Source: Xestospongia bergquistia (lineage: Eukaryota > Porifera > Demospongiae > Haplosclerida > Petrosiidae). Taken from it: a stretch of 64,000 bases of DNA. This document shows, piece by piece, positions 31,826 through 43,438 of this stretch. The notes beneath the pieces are model-generated. The model was not told the DNA's origin, did not search any database, and saw nothing but the letters and a program-made list of their open reading frames with translations. Every line of letters begins with the position of its first letter. Position 1 is the stretch's first letter. A program made the translations under genes and the position numbers. Location: contig OZ014425.1 in assembly GCA_963965975.1 (NCBI GenBank), positions 1,002,501-1,066,500 of the forward strand, read 5' to 3'.

Positions 31826-33751
31826 ATGTGGATGTGGCATAATCCCTCACAATCCAACTTGAATCCTAACTTCCCGACATCTAGTCAGTTTCCCTCGTCT
31901 TCATATCCCCACACTCCTACTCCTCCTATTCACACTTCTCAACCCTCGTTGCTCCCATTTCATGCTCCCAGTGGCTACCAACATTCTGAATACTCTTCTA
32001 ATCAATCACATCCTTCAATCTCATATCCTACACCAGGAAATGGATCACAATTATGGCATAGTATGCCTTCTTTAGAGGCGCTATCATCATCTCAGATACC
32101 TTCAAATCATGGTGTCTCTCTATACACATCTGCTAATACTCGACATAAGGTTGCCACTGTTAGTCATCCTGAGCTGCCATCACAACAGTTAAGTGGAGGT
32201 AGTTCAAATGCATCTTTGCATATGTCATTAGGAGGAGGTGTGGCTTTAGGTTCAGCTCATCAGGAAACTGCAAATGTTAATCAATACCACAATCCAGGTT
32301 CAAATAGTCCTTTTTCTGTTGATTTTTTATTGCAAAAATCGGCTCCGCTTCATGAAGCATCATCTGTTGGATACGGCCATGCTGTTTCTGAAAGATATTC
32401 CAATGACCAGTCAAGTTACACAGCAATGGAATCTTTTCATACCTCACGGCCATCACCTGCAATAGGAGGATGTGAGGGTGGCCTAACTCATGTTGAAGTT
32501 GGTCACAATAACTTTCATGGTTCTTCACATTCCATTCTTCCTCACGTTGAGCAAGCCACTGACAGTGTTCTTCCACCCACTGTCACTCATCGACCATTCT
32601 CCCAAACAGATACCAACTATAATGTTCCTTTATGTTCAGATTTTACAGCTAACAACACTGGTCATCCTTCTGTTCCAACGGCAGCTCCACCTTCTCATTG
32701 TAACACAACAGATAAAGGTGATAACTTTGGTATGACTTTACCACCTTCAGAGGAAGAGCCTTATAGTCCACCTGAGCTTGTTCTAAAAGAAGACGAAAAT
32801 CAAATACAATCAGAAACTACTTCAACTACTAGTGTGATACAATCTAGGAATATTGATGATAATACACGAATGTCATCTGCGTCATCAAACAAACCTCCAA
32901 TACTTCATTCTCAGTCACAGGGACACTCCATTGGTTCATTTCCAGGAATTGATGATGATGATGATAGCAATGGAGATGATAACTTCCCATCAGGCGGTTT
33001 CCAATTGGGTGTTTCGCCTCCTTCAATAATTGAGTCTAATAAACCAATTAAGAGTCTTATTAATGCTAAGTATGAGTCATCAAATAGCAGCAGTGACATA
33101 GAGGATAATAATACGTCACTTCAAATTGAATCTGATAAACTTGACAATGAGGAACAATCTGTGTTACCACGGCAACAGTCATCTCCTCCTCCTCTTGTTC
33201 CAGTGAAAATGGTGACACAACCAACGTCTCATTCTTATGAAGATGATGATGATGTTTTTCTTCCGCTATCACCAAAATCTCCACCTCCTTTTGAGAAAAA
33301 AACACCTACAAGTCCTTCAGATGCTGACAATGAAGAATCTTCAAATGAGAACTCTAATGCAGACAGACTCCACCCACATATAATTGAGAACTCAATAGCA
33401 CCAAATGCTGACGATCCATCATTCCCCCTGAGCAAAGGAGAACAAAAGACAGCAGTGACAGTTGTCGGACGACGTGGACGTGCAGCTGGCAAAGTTCTAG
33501 ATGAAACTAAATTAAAAATACCATTAGAAAAAGGGTAGGTTCTTTACATAGAAGTACATGTTGTACAAGTACCCTATTGTACTCTGTTCAGCACATGTGC
33601 TGTTTACATGTAACTAACTACAGCTGCTAAATTTATGACTTCCTAGTAATTGTTTATTTCCAAATAAGGAAACTTGAGCTATCTTATATTTCCAATAATT
33701 TTCTTGTATCCACTGTTTTATCATTTGATATTAATTATGTAGAGTCTTTCA

Positions 33752-33821
<70 letters not shown>

Positions 33822-36800
33822 CCTCTCTCTAGGTGGCAAAGAGTAGTTCGTGCTCGAATTGCTGAGGGCAATGCTGCTCCTCGTGTTGACATTTGTTATG
33901 TAACTCCATGCAAACGTCGTCTACGTACCTTTCCAGAAATCCAACGTTATCTATTATCTAATAGCATTTCTGATTTAACTATTGACCATTTCACTTTTAG
34001 CAAGAAAGTCAATGTGGGTGTGGTCATTGACGAGAGTACCGTTATTGAAACCACTGATGATACTCTCATTCACCCAAGAAGAGGGCGCCCCCCTAAAAGA
34101 TCCAGAATTCTTAAGCAGAATATTTCCGAGGGATCACCAGATAAGAGTGTTGAAATTTATCGAACTAGCTTGGAACCTCATGAAATAAAAACCACACGTT
34201 TTGTCCAAGATTTTGAATCAACTCCTGTGTCTACAGTTACTGTGCCTCCAACACACACCTTCTCTTCTCAACTATTTTCTGAAGAAGGTCACACTATTAC
34301 AAAAGTAGTCAATGATGTTAGTGATTCCGCCCATATGATGACATCATCACTGCCTCTACCAAAGGCTGTACCTCCTCTTCTCTCATCTGTTCAGGAGATC
34401 CAAGATAACAACATAGATTCTCGGTATGAAAACAAGGATAAACAACTTGACAGAAAGAGAAAGACCAATGCTGAAGATAGTCCCTCTAGTCTTGTCATTA
34501 AACGACCTCGTGGGCGTCCCAAAGGCAGCATCAATAAATTCAAGTCACCTACGACAGCAGCTGGTACAGCATCATTAGGTAAATGATCCTTAGTGTGTTG
34601 TGGTTGTTAAATAATTGATGTATTTTGTAATAAATTTTGTTAACATTATTACAACTTGCTCACCACATGTAAGCATATTACTACTCAAAGATGGAAATGG
34701 ATGGACTGTAATTTGGTGGATGGATGGATGTCATCTCAAATGGACATAGTCTCATAAATGGATAATATCATTCACATTTGGTTTCCCTTTATTTTAGCAC
34801 CTATTGATGTCACACCTACTCCAAGCCGAAAAGGTCGCAAACCAAAACACATTACTCATATAACGCCACCTACTTCTTCAATGACTATGTCCACTAATGA
34901 ACAACAAAATGAAGGGGCAAGTAATCATAGCAACGATAACAACAGTAGTCAAGGTGAGGATAGTACACATGTTAGTTATAACTTACTTCTGATATATTCT
35001 GTAGCAGCTCCTTATGACTCAGCTAATGAAAATTCCTCAAGTTTTAGAATGTTATTGCCCAAGCTGGATTCCTCAGGTATAGTAATATACTAACTGTGCA
35101 CAGTAGTATACTAATAATATATTAGTAATATACTAACTGTGCACAGTAATGTACTAATAATATGTTAGTAATATACTAACTGTGCACAGTTGTATACTAA
35201 TATGTTGAATTAAACAATTTTTATGGTATGTCCCTTATAATTGTTATTTTATTATATTAATTAATATATCATTACAGCTGTAATAATAACATCAGTACAT
35301 GTACATGTACTTGTCTTTGTTTACATGTGATGGTTTCAGTTGTAGCTAGGGTGTGTGTGTGTGTGTGTGTCATCATCTATTATCTCTTGTTAGTATTAAT
35401 GGAATGCTTTGATGTCAAATAGTTTATTTGTATTTAACAATTAAAATTATATTCTCATAATTATTTCACTCCTACATTGCTTTAAAACTCTCCTACTCTT
35501 TAACTGTAAAAGATGGCTATATTTTCTTACTATATCACTATAGCATATCATTATTCCTTAACACATCTCTTCATATACATGTACATTTAATGTATTAATA
35601 TTTATATCATTAATAACTGTGCTATCATTGCTTCATTTGACCATTTAGCATCAACCAAAGATGTACCCATGGCAAGGACACGAGTCATAAAACCTCCAAA
35701 GCCATTGGACGACAAAGAACGGAGACGTTTGCTTATCAAGAAAGTTAAAAAGAAAGCAGATTCTACTCATCGTGCCAGTCAACGTCGTCAATCACAACAA
35801 GCTCGTAGACAGAGAGAGAAAACCATGATCAAACAGGCTAAAGAACATCTAGAAAAAGTCAACAAGCAAAAGGAAGCCGAGGTAAACAAATAAATAGACC
35901 TTACTAATGGAGGCTTTGTTTTGTATAAGTTGATCGCATTGCATAATCTGTTTATTATATTGTTGTGTTATGATATTTACTATAACAATAGATTTATAAT
36001 TAATGTTATTTTTCTCTGTGTAGTGGCATCAATTTCGTAAGAGTCGTTTAGCAAAACAACGCGAGGAACAAAACCAGAAAAAAGCTCGAGAAAGGACTCT
36101 TAAACTTGTTGAAGAAATACAACAACAAGAAATGGAACGTGATCGAATTATGCGTATGCGTCAGTTGGAAATGGAGAAAGCTGAACAATTGCGACGTCCT
36201 ACGGAGGATCTCCTTGTTAATGACCTCATGACTTTACCCCCTCTAAGAAAACTGAATTGGATATCTCTTCCACCAAATAAATTTGCTGACCTATTAATGG
36301 TGTTTGAATTTAGCCATTCTTTTGAGGATTTTCTGGAACTAGATCGAGTCCCTCCTTTTACTGAGTTGTACGCTGGTCTTTTTAACATGAAAGTGAAGAA
36401 AGAGAAAGAGGAAGAAGGGGGGGAAGGAGGGGAAAATGTCATTGAAGGGTTAATGCTTTTGACCATACAACTGGTAAAGGCTGTTGTTCATGATGGAACT
36501 AAGGTACGGTTGTAGGAATAAGATTGGAAATAATCCTCTCTCTTTCTCTCCTCAGACGTACACAATGTCTGGTCAACAATTGAAAGAAGTTGATGTTAAA
36601 GAGGAGACAGTTTCAGAGATATTAAGACTATACCTATTGAACAAGAGTGGTCACTCTCTACAACAGGTATGACCAGTTCTCATATGCCCCTCCCCAATCT
36701 ATCTTCTGTTTAGATATGTAGTATTCTTGAGCAGTACCCCTATCAATCTCTCAGACCTACAGATAAAACTAATGTCCTTGCTTTCTTAGTGGATGAACTT

Positions 36801-39800
36801 CTTAGTTCAGCCTCTTTATGTCGTGAGATTGACAACAGAATGGAACAGATTTCTACCCTCAGAAGAGACAAATGGAAAATCAGTCTTAAACTAAAAAGGT
36901 ATGCAAAATATTTTTTAATAATTTTATGAATCGATCTTTTTTATTTCTAGGTTTCGATCTCGTCTTACTGATGTCTATGGTATTCATCCTCCTCAAAAAC
37001 CAATTGTCTATTCAGGACGTGGTCGACCACCCAAGAGAGCATTCCTTAATACCAGCTCAGGCCTAGCAAATGAGGTACATACAATAGAATACATCTTGTG
37101 CAATTTCTTACCATATATATAATGACTGTATGATTACACAGCAGCTCTAGTTAATGTAGTTATCATTTTGTCATCATACATATTGATTAAATAATTGTGT
37201 TATGTCATTGTAAGCACAGTGGTTACATCATTTAATTACATTTAAATTTACATGTAAATTTACATGTAGATCATTTAATTACATCTAAATTTACATGTAG
37301 ATCATTTAATTACATGTAGATCATGTAATTATATATGTTTATTATAGGATGGCGATAGTAGTGATGATGAGCCTGGAGAAGGTGGAGCTAACGATCCAGA
37401 GGAGGTGATTGAAGATGATGCATATTATTCTGAGGAGGAAACAGATGAGGAAATACCCTCGGAGAAGGAGGACCTCCAAAGACGAATAAAAGAGCTGAAG
37501 AAGGTCAGTTCTAAAAAACAATGAAGCTTCTCTGGAGAATATATCCAGAGAATATAGCTGACCCAAGTGTCCTTTAGTTAACTGTATTAATATAATGTTA
37601 TAAATTATAAGATTAATTTAATTTTTTATTATTATTGTCTTGTAGAAATTTGTTTCTGTTCGTAGTCGTATCTATACTGTCACACGACAGATGCGTAAGT
37701 TCCCACTTGGTCAAGACCGATACACTCGGCAATATTGGAATCTCCCTGAAATGGGTGGGGTCATTATTGAAGGGGTAGAGACATCTCATAATGAGTACTT
37801 AGAGAAGTTGTTCCCTCGACTTGAAGCAGAAGAAAGAAAAAGAGAGAAGGTACAAGAAGGAGTCAACGTTGACGATTCTAGTAATGGAGAAAGACACATA
37901 AGAAGATCGAGATCTCCCTCTATGTCTTCTTATCGTACTTTTGATAGCCTAGCTGCTTCTGAAATACCACTAAGTTCACAATCATCACCTTACCCAGCAC
38001 TGGCTCAACAGGGGGTGTGGTCAACTGATTCACCGACAAAATATTCTGATGATACTGATACAGAGACACTTCCCACGCCTACCAAAGATAATAATCCATT
38101 ATCGGAGGTTACTCCTGTGGACACTCCTCCACATTTAAGATCACTTCCTTCAACTGATACCTCACCTGAGAAAACTTTTCATCCATTGGAGGTCCAATTA
38201 ACTGCAAAACAAGGGTGTGGTCAAGAGAAGGAAGAAATGATGGATATTGATGCACGAGATGATGATGTTACAAGTCACACCCCTCCTCTTCCCCCACCTC
38301 TTGTCCATCCTTCTCATACGAATACAGATAGTGGACAAAATACACCCAAGAATGAGACTCCACCCATTTCTCCTCCCCCTAAATTAATTCCCTCGACACA
38401 GTCTCAGGTTCACGATGCAACAGGCACATCAAGTAACACTGGTAGTATGCACTCACCTTCAATTGTCACTTCTTTTACCTCTGCCATATCAGCTTCTACA
38501 GCATCAACAGTACCATCTGATTCTAATACAGTCCCTACCAAGAATTCTGTAATGAAGTGGTTTTCACTCTTCCCCAGGAAACCTTGCGAGCTATTACATT
38601 TTATACAAGGCAATGTTAGTACTTTAAAACAACAACAACAACAACAGCAGCAGAAGCAAGGTGTCATGGTAGGTAATCAATATGTTATGCAAGGTGGATA
38701 TGCTTACATGACTGCTGATGGAACTATCATTAGTCAACCGGTCGTCCAACAAGTCCAAGTTGGGTATGCAGTCGTGGGTAACACATTAGTACCCCAAACT
38801 CAGTACATTCTCAGTCAAAACCCAGTGGCTCTGGCATCTGGAAACCAGTATGTATCTCTTGGTAATGCTGGGCAGGTTGCTCTGGCTGCTGCTGCTACAG
38901 GGTCTGGTATCCAGTTAGCGAATATTGGTGGGAACCAGTATGCTATAGTACAGTCACAGGAACCAGAAGTTAAAAGTAGTGAGGGGGCTAAGATTGTGAC
39001 TGATGATAGACAAGTAGTGTCTGTTAACCAATCACAAAGTCTTGTTCCTAAACTGGTTGAATCAGATGCAGTTCAGAGTTCTGAGTCTGGGACTCTGGAT
39101 GTAAACGGAGACCAAACCAAGAAGAAACGCAAGAAAAAGCAAAGAGAGGAACAGCTGAATGAGTCATCATCAGCTATCCAGTCAGGTAAATATAGGGGGT
39201 ATTGTCAATACATATATGTACATGTACATGTACTGACAAACAGTGACTATTAGATTAGTGACTATTTCTCTAAAGAAAACAATAGTTGCTATTATTGACC
39301 ATTACTCATTAATTAACCAGCTGTTAGATTACATTATAGTCTGTTAGTACTCATGTTACTACTACTGGTGATGATAAATGTATTATCGTAATTACTATCT
39401 AAATAGATATTAATTATCTATTTCTTGTTATTCCAGATGTAGTCACGACGACTGATGGACAACAACAATTAGTTACATTGGCTATTCCTACTGGTACATC
39501 AGGAGAAACCCAGTACGTTCAAATACAAGCTGATCCCAGAGTTCTCTCAGGACAGTACTCCTATGCTATTATGCCACAAAGTGATGGGACATCTCAAATT
39601 GTTTTAGTAGAGAACAATTCTGCAGGTGTGGCTTCTAGTGGATCAGAGCTGCTTGAACTAGAATGTCCTGCGGCTAGCATATTAGATAACGAGTATGAGG
39701 GTCATCCTTGGATGGTTGATATCACGTTGATGTATGCTGATAATCCTTTGCCATTTTTAAGCGAGGGACCAAGTGAAGAAAAAAAGGAAGATGAGAAACC

Positions 39801-42750
39801 ACTCCAAGAACTATTACAAGACATAAACAAAGGTAGAATACATGTACATGTGTATGTACATGTACATATGTATGTACATGTATATTGTATTACATGTAAT
39901 ATACCTTACGTTGTACTTGTGATGTGTTACTATGTTATGTAGACTTGACTCAAGGATGGTGGACTGTTTCTTCACCATTAGAGATTGATTACCTCTTGAG
40001 ATGTCTCACAATGAGGTAATTATATATGTGTGTGTGTGTGTGTGTGTGTAATTATTATGTCATAATGTACATGTATGATGTAATAATAATGTCATACATG
40101 TACATGTATGATGTAATAATAATGTCATAATGTACATGTATGATGTAATAATTGTAGTGCTGATATACCATAATGTTTCTATTTCAGAGGATATCGTGAG
40201 AAAAGTTTACATAAACTTCTTCAGAAGAACAAAGACAATATCTGTGCTAGTCTTGTTGCTGATAAGTTAACCACACCCCCTTTTAACAAAGATGATCTGG
40301 TTGTCCCTTCTACTAAGAACCAACCAAAGGAAGAGAAACTTGAAGAGAAAAGTGACAAAGAGAATGAGATGGAAGGAGATATGGACATTGACATTGAAGG
40401 ACATCAAGAGTCACCTAATATGGAAACCAATACTGAGTCTAGTGCTATTGACCACACCCCTTCAAGTCCTCTCTTAGATACAAAAACTCCCTTGTCTGAT
40501 ACCTCGTCAGTTGTTGCTCATAATGTTCCACCTACTGCTGATCTTGTTGGTGTGATGTCTGGTGTGATAGCAAATGAGAATGACCCTTTCTTTCCATTGG
40601 AGGCCATTAAAGCTGCTCACTTTGTAATGAACTATCTTAAAGCTATGGAAACTAGACTATTTGATGCTCATCTTCATTTGAAAGTAAGATAACTAATTAC
40701 AGCTGAATACTACTCTCCCTCCCTCCTTTTCTTCCCTTCCCAGGACACCTTGACAGCAGCCTATAGAGAACAAGATGAAGATGAACCAGATACCTCAGGT
40801 AATAGTTAAATGTGCTGAATTGGTGGAATATATTGTTTTTATATTAGTGTTATCTCCATTCCCAGTATCGAGAATTGCAGATCGGCTCTTTAGATTTGAA
40901 GCCTGTGTACAGAGAAGATATCTGAAACCACCCTTCAAAGAAAAGTACACTGTTAGCAAATACTATTGGAAATTAATTCTTTTTTTTTTAGACGTTCTAA
41001 TGTAAAACAAGAAACAACAGATGAGGCAAACCAACCACCATCACCTCCTGAGGAACCAATAGCATTGATAAAATGGAGGGATGCCATATCACAAGCAAGC
41101 TCCACCTCCCAATTAGCTGTCTACATGAATCAACTTGAGAAATGTATTGCTTGGGAAAAGAGTCCTATGAAAGTTGTAAGTAAAGAGTCTTAAAATGTCT
41201 GACAGTCTCTAATAGTATCTGACAGTGATTAATATTATCTCGCAGTATTTTAAGAGTTTTAAAGTAATCTTATCTTTTTAGTTTTGTGTAGTGTGTCAAA
41301 CTGGTGACAATGAATCTCTTCTACTATTGTGTGATAGTTGTGATAAAGGGACGCATACCTACTGTTGTCGACCTAAACTGGATGCCATTCCTGATGGAGA
41401 CTGGTACTGTCACATATGTATTGCTAATGTGAGTCTCAACGACATGGTAATGTAACAGTGACACATGGAGTGTGATAATGATATCATAATATTACACTAG
41501 TAGCACTATAGTATAACATTAGGAATAAATTTTTTGTTTTGACCATGAATTGTTTTATTTTTGAACAGTTAATATCCATTTGAACTGCTCTCCTGGTTAA
41601 GGTTTTATTTTCTGTATTACAGAACTCTCGTAAGAGCGTGTGTGGAATATGTCAAAGTTCTCGAGGTACTATGTTACATTGTACAGACTGTCCTAAAGTC
41701 TTCCACAAGAGATGTCTTAATCCCCCTCCCACTAAGTATGTGCTTAAAACAGCTCAGTCGTATATTGTACTCTTCTCCTTAGAATCCCCACTGGTCCTTG
41801 GGTTTGTCCTGAATGTCGCCGTTTATCTCGTCGTCCTAAATCTCGTGGTGCTAAAGAGGACCTTGTCATCTGTGAGGCATTATTGATGGAACTGGAAGAA
41901 CACGAGTATGCATGGCCATTTTTACAGCCTGTCCATCGTAAGAAAGTACCTGATTATTATCGTGTGATTAAGAAACCTATGGACTTTCAGACAATCAGGA
42001 ATAAACTACAAGATGGAAAGTAAGAGAGGGTTGTATAGTTAGAGTTTTGATAATACATAATGTACTACAGTAGTCCCTCTTTTGAGAGACCACTCCCGTG
42101 AAAGACCACCTCTTTTGAGAGACCACAATTTGCGTGTACCAATGCATTGTAATACAAAACCACCTCTAGTCAAAGACCACCTCTTTTGTGAGCCCAGAGA
42201 CCACTAACATTGTGCATTCTTAAGACCATTAGAAGTGTAAATTGCATGTAAAATTCAATGCATGCACATAATTGCAGCTGTATTATCATGTGACTTGCAG
42301 CTGTAGTTAACTAAAGTAGAACTACCAACCAGAGATGTCTCTGACTACATTAGTTAATAACAATTCTTCAGTACTTAATGCTTTTTTAAATACATGTACA
42401 TACAAATTGATCCAACCCATTACCCCGCCCACCTCTAGTGGAAGACCACCTCTTTTGGGAGACCACTTTTTGTTGGATATGAGGGTGGTCTCTCAAAAGA
42501 GGGACAACTGTATATTGTATTATTGATTGTTAATGTTTTGCTTACAGATATTCTACTCGAGATTCCTTTGCTACTGATGTTAAACTTGTTTTTGATAATT
42601 GTTCTTTCTACAATGAAGACAACTCTGAGGTCAGTACTTACTAGTTCAGTAAAAGCAACTGTATTATGACAATGTTCTTGTTAGATTGGAGCAGCTGGTC
42701 ACACAATGAGGGAGTTCTTCCTGAAAAGATGGGAAGAAGTCTCTCTCTAG
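31826..42750 (+). CDS. BAZ2-type chromatin remodelling subunit (TAM/MBD, AT-hooks, DDT, PHD, bromodomain)
   Basis: Large nuclear protein (about 2,480 residues, about 22 exons). BAZ2A/B proteins partner ISWI ATPases in the NoRC-type complex. In order: a long Ser/Pro/His-rich region (exon 31826-33534); a TAM/MBD-like domain (WQRVVRARIAEG...FPEIQRYLLSN, from 33833); AT-hooks RRGRPPKR, RPRGRPKG and RKGRKPK; a Lys/Arg/Gln coiled coil (35649-36180); a DDT domain (ADLLMVFEFSHSFEDFL); a WHIM-type motif LGQDRYTRQYWNLP (from 37646); a Gln-run; a region with QLEKCIAWEKSPMKV; PHD1 (CVVCQTGDNESLLLLCDSC, from 41281); PHD2 (CGICQSSRGTMLHCTDC); and a bromodomain (WPFLQPV, DYYRVIKKPMDF, VFDNCSFYNED) ending at a TAG. 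The true start may lie in an upstream exon. BAZ2A and BAZ2B cannot be told apart here. Confidence 0.88.
33752..33832 (+). repeat. (CT)n tract at a BAZ2-like exon acceptor
   Basis: CT repeats run without a gap into the acceptor AG at 33831-33832, just before the TAM-domain exon. Confidence 0.85.
35084..35205. repeat. About 50-bp tandem repeat with ACTGTGCACAGT palindrome
   Basis: Three units in a BAZ2-like intron. Each has ATACTAACTGTGCACAGT followed by a TACTAATAATAT-type stretch. The 12-bp ACTGTGCACAGT core is a perfect palindrome. Confidence 0.8.
37215..37335. repeat. ATTTACATGTA-type repeat cluster
   Basis: Short units built from the palindrome TTTACATGTAAA and GATCATTTAATTACAT recur four to five times in a BAZ2-like intron. 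Confidence 0.6.
40058..40157. repeat. About 36-bp tandem repeat with TACATGTA palindromes
   Basis: Three units of AATGTACATGTATGATGTAA plus AATAATGTCAT, next to a (GT)n run at 40028-40048, in the intron after the exon that ends near 40014. Confidence 0.7.
42068..42510. mobile_element. 443-bp MITE, pogo/Tigger-like, TA-flanked
   Basis: The ends are inverted copies over about 26 bases (CAGTAGTCCCTCTTTTGAGA at the left, its complement with one mismatch at the right), each flanked by TA. Inside are further direct copies of GACCACCTCTTTTG. CAGT termini and TA target sites fit the pogo/Tigger group of Tc1-mariner elements. There is no transposase. It sits in the BAZ2-like intron between the two bromodomain exons. 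Confidence 0.8.
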
Positions 42751-43438
42751 TGATATTACATCATTTTGACATCACCTACTCTACAAAAGTTGTGCAACAT
42801 ATATAATAGTCTCCTAGTAAATCATGGACTCTCTTTACCTCTTGCCCCTTCCAAGTTTTGTTATTATTTAATTTTCTTTCATCTTTTACAATTCCCCCAA
42901 ACACTGGTTTGAATCTCCTAAAGTTTTTTTCTAGTTCCATTTTCCAAATTAGATATATATATAAAATATATCTTGCACAATAGGTGCATCATTGCACAGG
43001 AAAGCATCTTTTTCGTTTTACGCGAAACAAAACATTTTATACGTACAACATTATCAAATTATTTCCTGTAAATACAAATTAAATTTTATCGTGAATCTAA
43101 CTTATTCTCTCTTTGAAATGTTTATGTCGATAGCAATGCTTTAAATATTATTAATAGTTTTATTTGGGAAAGAATTTTGTATCATTCCATCATTCATTTG
43201 AGTTTGTTACTGATTTATTTATCATTCATTTAGCTATCTATCAGTAGTACTGAGTTAACATTATTATGCAGACATTATTATTCTTATATTGCTAGCCTTT
43301 TCCAACAATCATTTCTTAATCTCAATTGTTATAATTATTGTAACTTTTCACACTTATTCAAATAAAATCAATTTTTTGTTATAAGATAATAAATTTATGA
43401 TCTTAACGTAAAGGGTTAAATATTGTCTGCTTTTACCA
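42751..43438. other. Spacer between BAZ2-like and CLN3
   Basis: 3' flank of the BAZ2-like gene and 5' flank of CLN3. No further gene or clear motif seen. Confidence 0.5.

Noticed and set aside
38410-38667. Cys-run frame on the minus strand
   Set aside because: It is the antisense of the CAA/CAG glutamine run in the BAZ2-like exon.
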